A DNA stretch of 64,000 bases from Agrypnia vestita (lineage: Eukaryota; Arthropoda; Insecta; Trichoptera; Phryganeidae): positions 1 to 64,000 of the forward strand of contig JADDOH010002071.1 in assembly GCA_016648135.1 (NCBI GenBank), given 5' to 3'. Positions 53,215-63,310 of the stretch are shown here, in pieces. The position numbers were made by a program, and so were the translations under genes. Each line of letters starts with the position of its first letter. Positions within the stretch are counted from its first letter, which is position 1. The notes below the pieces were generated by a model. The model was not told the origin of the DNA, did not search any database, and saw nothing but the letters and a program-made list of their open reading frames with translations.

Positions 53215-53650
53215 GCTCGGGGGCCTAAAGATTCGACAAGGTGTTTCCATATTCCCCTGTTTCTACATGATTCAACCTGTCTAAACCCGTCCTGTTTTCA
53301 TATATATTTTTTGTTGCTTCTCCCAGCTTAATCTGGGTTGACCCACCGGCCAACGGTTGCCAAGAGGATTCTTCTTGGTATCGGTTTCTCTGACATTCTT
53401 AGCACAAGTCCGAGCCACCTCGTTTGTGATTTTTCTATGTGTAGGAGTAGGGGCTCCATGCAGAGTGTGTGCCTTATGTCAGCACTTCTCACTCCTTAGA
53501 AAAGTCATCTCGGCAGCTTGTATCCTTGCTCTCACTCTCTCCGTCAGGATCCAAATTTGATGGCCATATATTAGGGTGGGCCTGTATGTACACAGATTTG
53601 AAAAGTTTCGTCAAAGTCAGTTTTGTATTGACATTAAGCACCACCCAACA
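53215..53650 (-). pseudogene. LINE C-terminal fragment
   Basis: Minus strand: IIYGHQIWILTERVRARIQA, AEMTFLRSEKC, later THRKITNEVA and WPVGQPRLSWEKQ. YGxExWxLTExxxxRIQAAEMxFLR is a strong signature of the RTE-like arthropod LINE, and GRPRxRW follows it. Frameshifts between blocks. Confidence 0.75.
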
Positions 53651-54499
53651 GCGAAGGAATAATAATAAATAAATTTCTTAATTTTTAATTTTTATAACTT
53701 AATGTAACGTTTCCTTGTCTATATCTTATTTACTTAATTTAATATCTTACATTTTTGTCTTCTTGTATTGTTTATATCTTACTAACTTAATTAAATGTCT
53801 TAATTTTTATAACTTCTTTGTCTATATCTTACTTATTTAATCTAATGCATTACACTAAAAAATATTCAGGGGAATTTCACCTATCACCAGAATTATTGAA
53901 AACAGAAATAGCGTTCAATCTCACAGGGTACGTAAAGCATAAAAATAGGTGGGACAGAAAAATATTACAAGCTATAAATATCACCTAATACCCTTTAAAA
54001 TTTTATTCAGATACATGGCAGATACATTTGATATTATTTCGGGAGGTTAATTTCCACTAAGCCACGAGTCATACGATCTTACTTGGAAATTTTATAAAGG
54101 CTTTCATAAATGAAATGTTTTAAATAGAATAATAATTTTAAAGGCCCGTTTTATTCATTACCTGATGTTTTAAGTCAACTGGTTAGATCTTAGCTATTGG
54201 TAGAAAAAATCAGGGATTCGATTCCTTCAAATTCTAATGAAAGCTCTTACACTCAATATTTCTGTATGTAAATATGTTCTGAGAACATATGTAGTTACTA
54301 GATTTTGTCCTCAGACAAAGGGTTAAACTTAAAACCCTTAAACTCAGTTAGAAATTGAGAATTACATTAAGATATCATACTTGCAGTGTGAGAGAGCTTA
54401 GAATATCTTGCAGTTTTATGCACCCTTTATCATATTTTTTCCATTACATGCTGAATATTAAATGTTAGAGGAATACAATTTAATCTAAAAAAAAAGTAA
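53651..54499. other. Unassigned, with AT-rich near-duplicates
   Basis: 53675-53855 has cttgtctatatcttatttac and ctttgtctatatcttactta in similar contexts about 110 bases apart, a weak tandem repeat. The rest is unassigned. Confidence 0.4.
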
Positions 54500-54870
54500 C
54501 CCATAAAAACCAAGTTTTTATTATACTCCCTTTCTTTGTAAAATATAACAACAATTAAAGACGGATTAAAACATATGACATAACACTAAACTTACAGTAA
54601 TTTAATATATTTCTAAAATGTCAGATGTTTTGAGCTTTGATAAGACACTTCATGCTTTGAAGATTAAATTCTAAAAACGTTTGTCAGTCAATTTAGATTT
54701 TCGACATTCGTAGTGAAGTACCTATTATGTATACCGACGGAGTAATTCAAATTTAGAAAATATTGCGCGACGTTATCGGGCCGCCGTTGCTAATCAAACT
54801 TTTCTTTTTCCAATTTGAAAAAACCAATAAAATTTCTAAAAATCCAAAATTATACTATAATTATTAATTT
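54500..54870 (-). mobile_element. Family M repeat, copy 6, interrupted
   Basis: Right terminus in antisense (cccataaaaaccaagttttt, attatactccctttct) at 54500-54535. The matching left body (aaatccaaaattatactata) is at 54838-54870. The 300 bases between do not match the other copies, so they are either an insertion or unusual interior. Confidence 0.5.
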
Positions 54871-54929
54871 TTTGTGTTTGATGTTGACCATAGAATAGGA
54901 GTGGAATTAAATTTAGACCCGTAACAGGA

Positions 54930-55340
54930 ATCTTGTGTGACCCGAAAATGCCTATAGAACTTAAAGGAAAGATATACCAGACTATTGTTAGACCCGCGAT
55001 AATGTATGGCTTCGAATACTGTAAAGAAATGCGAGTGTTTAGATGGTTGGCACGAGTAAGACTAAAAGATTGGATTAAAAGATCACGCATTTTTGGTACA
55101 TAAACAGTAAGATGGAGGAACGACAGTTGAGATGGTATAGACACATAAGAAGGAGACCTCCAGACCACACGATGAAGCAGGCAATGTCTGTAGAGCTTTA
55201 TCGACAGTCATCCAGAGGGAGACCAAAGAACTCCTGGATCCAAAATATTGTAGAGAAACTGCCTGGATCAAAGCGATACTCAGAACTGAAGAGGTGAAGG
55301 AGAAGAGCTGACTCCTACAGCCTAACTAGGCAATTAGTTG
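54930..55340 (+). pseudogene. LINE reverse transcriptase C-terminal fragment
   Basis: CDPKMPIELKGKIYQTIVRP then AIMYGFEYC; frameshift; MEERQLRWYRHIRRRPPDH; RQSSRGRPKNSWIQNIVEKL. P(I/L)xLKGK(I/V)YxTxVRPAxLYGxE and GRPKxxW are diagnostic of arthropod RTE-like LINEs. Order is right and at least two frame breaks are present. Ends near gaagaagaagaaag. Confidence 0.8.
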
Positions 55341-55532
55341 GGACAGTGCAAGGAAGAAGAAGAAAGACAATATATTTTGGTCAAATGTTAAAATTATCAG
55401 AACATCTTATTGCCGGGGTCTAGCGTATGTATATGCTGCATAATAAATTAAAATAAGATATAATAAAATCAATTCAACAATCTGCTTATTTAAATTTTCC
55501 CGGTATTTATAAACTCATTATTATATATTTTC
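55341..55532. other. Unassigned AT-rich sequence
   Basis: No feature recognised. Confidence 0.5.
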
Positions 55533-55752
55533 AAAAACACATTAATATTTGTGAAGTTGTAATTTTTTCAGAACAAAGTTCTGTGAAATTCTAAAACCAA
55601 ATTAATTAATCAATTAGAAAGACATACAGAAAATCTAATTCACGAAAAAATATTAGATTACTACTGGGATTCTAACCCAGGTCACCTCCTTTTCGGGGCC
55701 GGTGCTCTGACCACTAAGCTATAGTAACCCTCTATGTTTCCGTGAGTATGTC
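55533..55752 (-). mobile_element. tRNA-derived SINE S2, copy 2
   Basis: Minus strand: head GGTTACTATAGCTTAGTGGT, CAGAGCACCGGCCCCGAAAA, GACCTGGGTTAGAATCCCAG. Body shared with 23803-24006 (aacaaagttctgtgaaatt; tttgtgaagttgtaatttt). Intact across the point where copy 1 is cut by hAT. Confidence 0.75.
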
Positions 55753-58237
55753 GACCTTATATGTAGTTCTCATTTTTTACTTTTATTACTTTTACATTAT
55801 TACTTTTAGTAGTTATATATTACACTAAAGCGAGAAATAAGCCGTTAGATGAATTAAATTAAATATTTTTTTAATATTAATTTTACGAGCGTCCACCCCT
55901 GCGTGTGGGGCACGGGGGAGGCAATAAGGAAGTGGGCGTTGAAATAACTCCCCCGCCCCCATATCGAGGAATGCCGAAGGAATTTCCTTTCCAATCTTAT
56001 CCGAGTCGGGATCTCCAGACCGGAAGCCGGGAACGGGCCGACAACCTTCCGAGTATTTTTTAAATTAATTTATATTTTGAAACTTAATACTGGTATTTAA
56101 CCATTTCCGGTAATGAGGGGAGTTCTTATCCTTGGAGTCCAGCCAGGAGCATTCTTGGGAAACCTGAAAATTATTATTTTATTTTACCGAAAATTATTTT
56201 CTCATCTTTTAAAATTGAGTACTGAAAGTTTTGAAAATAAAGTTATTTAAATAAATTCCTTTCTATGGATTGCATAATAAATAACTTGATATAATATTAT
56301 GTAAGAGATAATTAATTATAGTAATCACGATGTCGAGAGTTGATAAAAATCTAGAAACATTTTTTGAAACTAATTTGAGCTTTTTTAGTTTGGGTTCACA
56401 TTGTGTTAATGTCATTCGAAGTCAACTTGAAGTGATGTTTATTTAGCCAAATTCAAAGTCCTCCATCCAGTATTTTTATTCATTTTAAAAAACCATAAAC
56501 ACTACTATTATAAAATATAAATGCCATTATGCATTTTATATGAATTTTCAATGACTTGCTCCATAGAAATATTGATTGTACTATTCTTTTTTGCCGTGCA
56601 TAACTTGTGCTTTATATACTTGTGTGTGTGTCCTTATAGGTATTCGTTTCCTAAGGAACACTGCCTAAATACTCATATTTTAACGTACATCAGTTGGTCC
56701 AATTTTCCTTCTACAAAAATGCAATGCACAACTATTATCTATGAATATTTTTACATCTTTCCTCATTTCTTTCATACCCTCCTTACAAAAATCTTATACT
56801 ATTTTCGAGTAATTTAAAAAAATACATGACAAAAAACTACCAAACATCGTAAAGTAAGATGGTCTGTGATCACGCTTTCTTTCGAACGCCCGATAGGTAC
56901 TCTCTTAATTTATCGCAATTCAACACGGTCACGAATTTTTTTTGTTGAATCGCAAACTGTCGCAACAAACTGTTGCATAAAGCGGCTATATCGCATTTCA
57001 AATAAGATATCGTCATGATCGTCGAACAAAGACGGATGTGCGAAAAATTCCATATTGACTTTTTTGGATCGTTAAAAAGTGAAAAAAGAAGCCATCTAAT
57101 GGTATATAAAAAGTGTATTTTTTCTCATTAATTAAACCGTCGTTGTACGAAATCGGTATAACGACGGTTCTGATTTGCGATTGTAAAACAATGCAGCATG
57201 TCTAAAAACGTCGTTGTACTGCGCTGACTGTATTTGAGGTTTGAAAGGTATCAACTTCAAATAACTAACCCAATCTTTTGTAGTTATCGAACTACGACAT
57301 AAAGTATATTAATGTAAATAAAACTTCAAACTACTCTCCTGCAAACTTGAAAAAATGCGTCGTTATTCTACGATTATGACGATATGTCATTTCGCGAACG
57401 TTCGGTCATGATCGACTGACTTCCAGACCTTTCTAGCGATTCGATTTTAAAGCGTCCAGAGTGCTGTAAAATCCCCGATTGCGTGCAGTTATTTTTGTTT
57501 GTAGAATTTCGCAACAATGATGTAAAAAAGAGAGGGTTGAAGGTAATTGAGTGAAGCAGCAGCCCGGCGGGGAAAGTTTCCGGACAGCCGCCCCCCCTCT
57601 CCCTACCCTTACCCGGCTGGCGGCGGCCGCACGATTTATCATCTCCATTTTAATATAAGACAATCGTCCATAAATTCTTGTCTTTTCATTACGCCAGCCG
57701 CGCCGTATTTATCAAAATTCTTCACCCCTCGCGCTGGATGCTGCGGTCCATCTCGGAGGGGGGAGATACATCAATGGCCGCAGCTCCCGCCGATCTCTCT
57801 CCCAGCACAAATATTTACCCATCAATGAGCCATTTTCTCCCACTTTTCCTTTCCGAGACATTCATAAACAAATAGGTAGTACGTTTTAAAGGTTTTCTTT
57901 TGTTTTACTGATTGATACATACTATATTGCAAAATGTTTAACATTTTGTATTTAGATGTTGGTTTATAAATTATTATTTTTTATTTTTCTTCTTCGTCAC
58001 TATTATAATAATTTGGTTGGGAGCGTATCGCAGTATAGCAATCTTCCACCATTTTGCGATTATTACTACGTTAATGTAATTGTTATTTTAAATTTTATTA
58101 CCCGAATTTCTAAAGTATCGAAATCTTTCATCGGCACTTGAAGTATTATACTAACAATTATAATAAAAAAAAGTATCCAAATATAGATTTTTAATATTAA
58201 TTAAAAGAAAATATATTGTTTAAAACGCTTCTAAGAA
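55753..58237. other. Mostly unassigned, two GC-rich islands
   Basis: Islands at 55890-56055 (gtgtggggcacgggggaggc) and 57540-57830 (gctggcggcggccgcacg). 56860-57430 is CpG-containing and begins ggtctg and ends cagacc, without a target-site duplication I can see. The 98-codon frame 56521-56817 has no motif. Confidence 0.4.
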
Positions 58238-58281
58238 ATTGACTTTATTATTTGTATGTATCTAGTTTTATTTTATTAATT

Positions 58282-58322
58282 ACACCTACATGTTTCGGAA
58301 AACCTTTCCATCGTTAGGGTGT
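58282..58322 (-). ncRNA. Hammerhead ribozyme motif A3
   Basis: Minus strand: ACACC (58322-58318) pairs perfectly with GGTGT (58286-58282). Core CTAACGA (58317-58311; G5 to A), extra T, perfect stem II GGAAA/TTTCC with loop GGT, GAAA (58296-58293), palindromic ACATGT, A58287 (GUA). One core change away from consensus. Confidence 0.75.
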
Positions 58323-58582
58323 TTTATAAATGTCAAAATATCAAAATGAATAATGTCTTTTGTTTTTCTAAATTATATTTAAATATTATTGCTGAAGTTC
58401 TCGATTACGCATGTAATAGTAAACAAAATATTAATAAAAATCAATTAAATTTAACCAGGTACTAGCTCAATTCTAAATACTTTCCAATAATTGCGTGTAA
58501 ACAAGAACTTCAGCAACAATATTTAAAAATAATTTAGAAAAACAAAACACATTATTCATTTTGATTTTTTGACATTTATAAA

Positions 58583-58600
58583 ACACCCTGAAGATGGTAT
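58583..58600 (+). ncRNA. Hammerhead remnant A4
   Basis: ACACC (58583-58587), CTGAAGA (58588-58594, an allowed N7 variant), TGG, then a deletion of stem II, GAAA and stem III up to the downstream aattaataaaata flank. Identified mainly by its mirror position to A3. Confidence 0.45.
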
Positions 58601-58699
58601 AATTAATAAAATATAAGTAAATACATACAAATAATAAAATCAATTTTTAAAAATGTCAATCTACAAAGTTGCTCATCAATTGAAGAAATAAAAAACTAT

Positions 58700-58762
58700 T
58701 CAATTAATAATCGACATGCATGTTTCGGGGCCAATGGTCCCTTCATCAAGATACAATTAATT
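58700..58762 (-). ncRNA. Hammerhead ribozyme motif E
   Basis: Minus strand: outer stem I AATTAAT/ATTAATT plus inner ATC/GAT with an internal loop; core TTGATGA (58749-58743; C3 to T); extra A; stem II GGGACC/GGCCCC with one mismatch; GAAA (58726-58723); a 10-base palindrome ACATGCATGT as stem III (58723-58714); C58713 (GUC). The long two-part stem I is the best in the window. No inverted partner nearby. Confidence 0.72.
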
Positions 58763-59581
58763 CTAAAAATTAAAATTAGAAGCATAGACTTAAGAAAAAC
58801 AATAATAAATATATGTAAACAAGTAATCAATTGAATAGGTACCTACTGACAAAATGAGCCGGAATTGCTGGTGTATAAATGGTTGTAACGGGAATATATA
58901 GGAGAGATAAGTGGTAAAATATAAAATTATATTATAATTTAACTTAAAATTAAAAATAAAAATATAAATAAGTAGATATAACTTAGCTTATATTTTTCAC
59001 CCAATTTAGTGACCATGAATAATAATCTCTGCAACTTTTACGCCAAATCTACCAATAATATTAGTATTAATACCTATTCCGGCCTTACATACGCGTTTTC
59101 AACTATTTTTCAACAAGATTTTCAATTTAATATTCCACAAATTAAAAATAAAATTAAAAATTATCAGACAACCTAATGAAGACTTAAGTAAATGGAGAAT
59201 TTTCGTTTCCTCAGGAACGAAAGACCTCTTTAATGAGAGCGGAGTCTTCCATATCGGTTCTTGTCTTTCGCCATCGGGATGGCATTTCTTGAATATTTTG
59301 ATCGCTGTATAATAATGTCATGGTCGCCACCATGTGGTAAACGCTTTGGAAAATGATCGATAAACTTTATTTGGAAACAGTTAAGACAACACTTTTAATT
59401 ATTAGATCTTTATAGTGTTCCCGCCCGATTATAACTTGTACATTTCTCTCTGTATTATGGCGTTCGTTGATCGCAGTTTTAACTTGAACAGGCACGTGGT
59501 ATCGCGCTATATATAGCTAGACCAACCGCATCCACGCCGTAGCCTAGAAAGCGCTTTTTTCTTCGGGCCACTTCTAAACAT
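58763..59581. other. Unassigned AT-rich sequence
   Basis: On the minus strand this lies upstream of ribozyme E, where a PLE frame would be expected; I found no PLE motif. Confidence 0.4.
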
Positions 59582-59610
59582 TTCTAGATTGTTCGAGAAC
59601 GTTCCAGAAC
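59582..59610. promoter_or_regulatory. HSE-like array
   Basis: TTC (59592), GAA (59597), TTC (59602), GAA (59607) at exact 5-base spacing, with a further TTC...GAt at 59582. A four-unit perfect heat-shock-factor site by sequence. Not next to a recognised gene. Confidence 0.4.
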
Positions 59611-60493
59611 CTCCTTTTTTATCATAACAATAATAATATCCCCACTCCTTCCGTCTCTCTTTGTATTCTTTGTTACGTAGGGCCACTGATTGCACAATCT
59701 TTCTCCATTTCCTGGATCACCGTCCATCGTTTTTTCCACAAATCCATTGCCACTAATGCAGATGTGTTGGGCAACGTGTGTTCTTTAGCGATTTATTACA
59801 TTATTTCTCTAAGATACTCCAAGCATAGCCCATTCCATTTTCTGTATCGTTTAACCCTTGAATAATAATTCGTTTAGTGACCACGTCTGAATCCTTTACT
59901 TTCTCCTCTCCCGGCATCCCTTCCTGTCCTGTTTACTAATGACTTCCAACACCATCACGGGACAGCTCATCCTGTGGGATACAAGCGTTAGCCTTCCACG
60001 TGCAACGAACTCATCACTCCTGAAGTTAAAGTTGAGAACTAAAAGTGTTTACGGTTTGTAGTGTCTTGTTTAGTTTGCAATATTTTAACAAGTCCAATTT
60101 AAACAAGTTCAATATTAATCCTATTATGTTCCCTTGTAGGAGTTTCACTTCGCCGCAGCGACAAACTGGAAACTCGCTTATGGTTAGTGATGTTTCGTGC
60201 TGCTCAAACATTGTGTGTATTAATATTCCAGAGCAAGAAACGTTATAGTGCCATACGGTGGCAAAACACAATGAACCTTAGGGTTTATAAATATGTTTAT
60301 AATTTTCATTTTGACTAATATATTTCATTGTAATTTTACTCGCGATATAAACCGAAATCTAGCTTTTATTCAATGCTTTTTGTAGACAAATTCAAAAGGT
60401 AACAGATGAAATGCTTTGGATTGAAGAAGTATCTACAGTAATACCCAGTATAAAAATCAATCAAGTCGGGATTTGAACAATCATATTAAATGA
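59611..60493. other. Unassigned sequence
   Basis: No gene recognised. Confidence 0.45.
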
Positions 60494-60850
60494 ATTAGGT
60501 ATAGAAGTCTCACGGAGACGACACTGGCATGGCCCAGGGCTTACGACTTGTATGGGTTGGCTTAAGTGATCACTGTACACAATGCAACCAATTCATCGAA
60601 AGAACGCCCACACGTTATCAAATTTTTGAAAGTTCTATATATATATATATATATATATATTTAGCTTATTTGAAGTGATTATGCTAACGACATCTATAGT
60701 ATTTTCTCATAAACTAGTTACCTACATAGTGTAATCACTTAAGCCAGCTCATACAAGTCGTAAGCCTGGGACATCCTATAAAAAGACTTCCGTACATGTT
60801 TCTCGTATAAATATTCTCGTCTCTGTGATAATTCTATAGTTTATCTTAAT
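60494..60850. mobile_element. Family F element with inverted arms
   Basis: Left arm tatagaagtctcacggagac, ccagggcttacgacttgtat, ggcttaagtgat (60500-60565). The right arm is its inverse (cacttaagccagctcataca, cgtctctgtgataattctat) ending tttatcttaa at 60850. (AT)n at 60638-60661 lies between. The TTAA-bounded ends suggest a piggyBac-type MITE, as inference. Confidence 0.5.
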
Positions 60851-61649
60851 TAATTAACCAGCCCTCTGGGGATAAAATCCAGTAATCCATATTAGAGTTT
60901 GAAATATCAGGTTTCAATCAAATATTGGGAAAATACCAAGATATAGAAAATAATATATGTAATTTTTTTAAATATCATTATAAAACCATTGAATAACACA
61001 AGAAATTTACGAAATTAACAGCATTAATCAAACAAAAACGCGTATCGTATATCATTGATGTATTTGGCGTTAATGTTGTAGCGATTATTCCTGATGATCA
61101 TTAATTTCAGGTAACCTCTACGTGAGTTTACTAATAATTTTGTATTTATTTCAATAACACATTTCTCAATAAGTTCTATAAAAACTGAGGTCATCACTGA
61201 CCCAAATAAACATTAAACAATATTTTTGCCATTTTTGCTTTTTTATCATTTAGGAATATAAATGTGTAATAAAAAAAATCTGACGTGCAATCGATACAAA
61301 GCCACCCAGGAGCGTTCCTCCATCCACCTCGATACATGATTAATACGCGGAGAGAACAATGCTGCCAGCAAAACATCGGTACGGGGGATAAACTCATTTA
61401 TTAAATTGCCTGCGTAGAGAAATCCGATATTAGAAATTGTATATCTTTACCTGCCATTACCGGGCCCAATTCTCGGTCGGGAGATGCGTCCGCGGAGTAA
61501 ACATGTCTCTAGAGACTAGCTCTGAGATAGCGACTGGAACTCTCAGGGAGATTCGTAGAGACTGTTTCCAGTCTCATGCAGTCAACATTTTTTATTAATT
61601 TTTTTTATTTCAATTATTTATTTTTTTACAAATGCATATTTTTTTTAAT
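60851..61649. other. Unassigned sequence
   Basis: GC-richer at 61440-61530. No gene recognised. Confidence 0.45.
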
Positions 61650-61690
61650 TGATATATATTAACTTTGTTTAAACCACTTATTTATTGAAA

Positions 61691-61736
61691 GAAATCAACA
61701 TGTTTCGAAGCCAATGGCTTCTTCGTCAGGAAAACA
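61691..61736 (-). ncRNA. Hammerhead ribozyme motif G1, intact core
   Basis: Minus strand, downstream of the PLE C-terminus: intact CTGACGA (61729-61723), extra A, perfect stem II GAAGCC/GGCTTC with loop ATT, intact GAAA (61706-61703), palindromic ACATGT (61703-61698), U61697 (GUU). Stem I is only CT/AG-like (2 bp), which would weaken cleavage. Confidence 0.75.
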
Positions 61737-61815
61737 AAAATAATATTTTAAAATCGAAGTATAGATCAAAATATTAAAAAGTTATGTATGGAAAATGATA
61801 AAATAAAGTACCTAA

Positions 61816-62028
61816 TTAACATGAAAATAAATTTAAAAGATAACTATTTGCAAAAAGGACCTGATTATTTATAGTATTCAATTTACTATTTACACTCTTT
61901 CTTATTTCCAAAATTTCTAATTTATCAAATTGTGATTCTGTATAATTTGTATGTAAAATTTGTAAACCCTTATTAATATCAAAAGAATGACCCATAGCCA
62001 AAAGATGGTATTCAACCAGCTTTTTATA
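61816..62028 (-). pseudogene. PLE protein C-terminus
   Basis: Open from 62028: VEYHLLAMGHSFDI, NKGLQILHTNYTESQF, DKLEILEIRKSVNSKL, then a stop at 61816. H(L/I)xxxxHxF...(M/L)xILHxxxxxxxxxxLExxEIxK is the segment that follows the GIY-YIG core in Penelope/Athena-type proteins. The frame is open up to its stop. About 80 bases of 3' UTR separate it from ribozyme G1. Confidence 0.75.
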
Positions 62029-62090
62029 CTAATAATAAATTAAAAAAATACATATTAAATAATAAAGATAAGGATAATTTTTAATAAAAA

Positions 62091-62249
62091 TCGGGTGTTT
62101 ATAAATTAATTTGTAATGATTGTGATTATTTTTATATAGGAAAAACGTGTAGAAATTTTGAAATTAGAGTTAAGGAACACTTAAGGTGTTTAAATAGTAA
62201 TAATTATTCTGAATTTACTAACCATCTTTTTGACTTCGAAACATGTTGA
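62091..62249 (+). pseudogene. PLE GIY-YIG endonuclease segment
   Basis: Translation SGVYKLICNDCDYFYIGKTC, RNFEIRVKEHLRCLN, SEFTNHLFDFETC, stop. GVY (residues 2-4) and YIG (15-17) are the two halves of the GIY-YIG signature, with the CNDC pair between them and R21/R26 and H30 following, as in PLE endonucleases. In-frame stops lie just upstream (TAATAA at 62081-62086). The last five codons are already ribozyme sequence, so the domain was truncated by a deletion that fused it to GAAACATGTT. Confidence 0.88.
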
Positions 62250-62252
62250 TTT
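62233..62252 (+). ncRNA. Hammerhead remnant G2
   Basis: Only the 3' half survives: GACTTC (end of stem II), GAAA (62238-62241), ACATGT (62241-62246), T, GATTTTTTTC. The CTGACGA side is deleted. Position mirrors G1. Confidence 0.5.
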
Positions 62253-62369
62253 TTTTCAATAAATAAGTGATTTAAACAAAGTTAATTTATGTCAATTATA
62301 ATTATGTTACCACAAAATAAATTTGCTACATTTGAAGAAGAAAAAAAACATATTTTTTTTATTTACAAG

Positions 62370-63060
62370 GTAGTGACAGTTACTTATGAATGGACGTTTC
62401 TCTACTACATGAGTGTCATAAACTTGTGTGTAGGAGAGGAGTATCATTACATTATAAATTTACAAAGAATTATGTGATAAAATGTACATATTCATCAGGT
62501 AATAAGTATATGTATAGACAATCAAGTAATAATAAGTTAGTAATAGGTACATATATATATATATATTAATAAGTAAGTAATAAGTAGGTATTAAAAAGTG
62601 ATAAGTAAGTAATAATAATAAGTAAATAAAAGATACATTTATAATAAAAATAAAAATTTAATCATTTCTGAAGGTATTTTTTCACGTTTTTTTAAATGAT
62701 TCATAATTTTCGTCAGTCCTCATTTCAACACGCAATTCATTCAACCATTTCACACCTCTGTATGTGTAGTGATGCTGAGCAATTGATGAGCAATGTATCA
62801 CAGGGATATATAATTTACCAAGTGTTACATTTCTGCTATTCGACACTCTTTGGGTCAGCTAGTTAGTTATCACTATGAATACCTTTATATTGTTGAACTA
62901 TGCAATTTTGTTTGTGGATATTTTGTAAAGTGGGGACTTGCATTTATTAAAGAGGTCTATTGTCAGATAATCATTAGGTTTTTTAAGAATGATCTTTATT
63001 ATCAATTTCTGGGCAACTTCTAATATAATTTATTTGATAGATAAATACTTTTTTTTTACA
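62370..63060 (-). pseudogene. LINE 3' part with coding end, UTR and terminal hairpin
   Basis: Minus strand: QKLIIKIILKKPNDYLTIDL, FNKCKSPLYKIS, then HYTYRGVKWLNELRVEMRT and YESFKK. QKxIIRII...PxxYxTxxLF...L and YRGxKxWNxLPxEIR...FKxxL are the last blocks of many LINE reverse transcriptase proteins. The 3' UTR (62640-62460) leads to a hairpin CTCTCCTAC/GTAGTAGAG (62438-62400), ACTGTCACTACC and an A-run. Confidence 0.75.
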
Positions 63061-63150
63061 ATAAAGATAATGACAGTTTTTACAGTGGTGTTTCTCTTCT
63101 ACATGAGTTAATAACTCGCGAGTAGGAGAGGAGTATTATTATATTTAAAG
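63061..63150 (-). mobile_element. LINE terminal hairpin, third copy
   Basis: Hairpin CTCTCCTAC/GTAGAAGAG (63130-63094) extended by inner GAGTTA/TAACTC, then ACTGTCATTATC and an A-run. Just the last 100 bases of the same LINE, abutting the 62.4-63.06-kb copy. Confidence 0.65.
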
Positions 63151-63174
63151 TATATTTAATAATAAGTAGTACAT

Positions 63175-63310
63175 TATATGTGCCTTCTAGAAGATGGGTG
63201 GATGAGATCAAGGCTACAGCAGATGGCGTATGGACCAGAATAGCAAAGACAGGGAGGAATGGAGGCAATTCGAGGCCTTTGTCAATAGGCATACAGACGG
63301 AACTGCCACG
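63175..63310 (+). pseudogene. RTE-like LINE C-terminal end
   Basis: PSRRWVDEIKATADGVWTRI then, after a frameshift near 63252, REEWRQFEAFVNRHTDGTA and stop. W.DxIKxxAGxxWxRxAxDRxxW+xxEEAFxx is the end of one arthropod LINE group. Short but clear. Confidence 0.7.

Larger units (their letters stand above)
58238..58650. mobile_element. Family A foldback element, second copy
   Basis: Left arm 58238-58410, right arm 58500-58650, inverted with scattered indels. Inner arm sequences gctgaagttct and agaacttcagc face each other, with ttataaaacaccct next to each ribozyme. Left ribozyme A3 is nearly whole; right one (A4) is deleted after the core. Confidence 0.7.
61650..62290. mobile_element. Inverted Penelope-like element remnant (family G)
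   Basis: Outer arms ttaactttgtttaaaccact (61660-61679) and agtgatttaaacaaagttaa (62266-62285) are inverted. Inside each lies a ribozyme motif facing outward, and inside those lie two non-overlapping pieces of a PLE protein C-terminus on opposite strands. So two truncated PLE 3' ends sit in inverted orientation. Reverse transcriptase sequence is absent. This is the key locus linking the window's hammerheads to PLEs. Confidence 0.8.

Noticed and set aside
56521..56817. 98-codon plus-strand open frame
   Set aside because: AT-rich, hydrophobic by composition, no motif, no splice context.
56860..57430. DNA transposon with GGTCTG...CAGACC ends
   Set aside because: Only six bases of clear inverted end, no target-site duplication and no second copy in the window.
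60770..60842. GAAACATGTA after GAGACGA in family F as another hammerhead
   Set aside because: C3 and U4 are not present, stem II is poor, no stem I pairing, and other F copies do not keep GAAACATGTA.
63085..63150. LINE 3' hairpin read as a hammerhead (GAAAC...TGTC with flanking ATAAT/ATTAT)
   Set aside because: The place of CTGANGA reads ACTCCTC in all three copies; essential G5, A6, G8 and A9 are missing.
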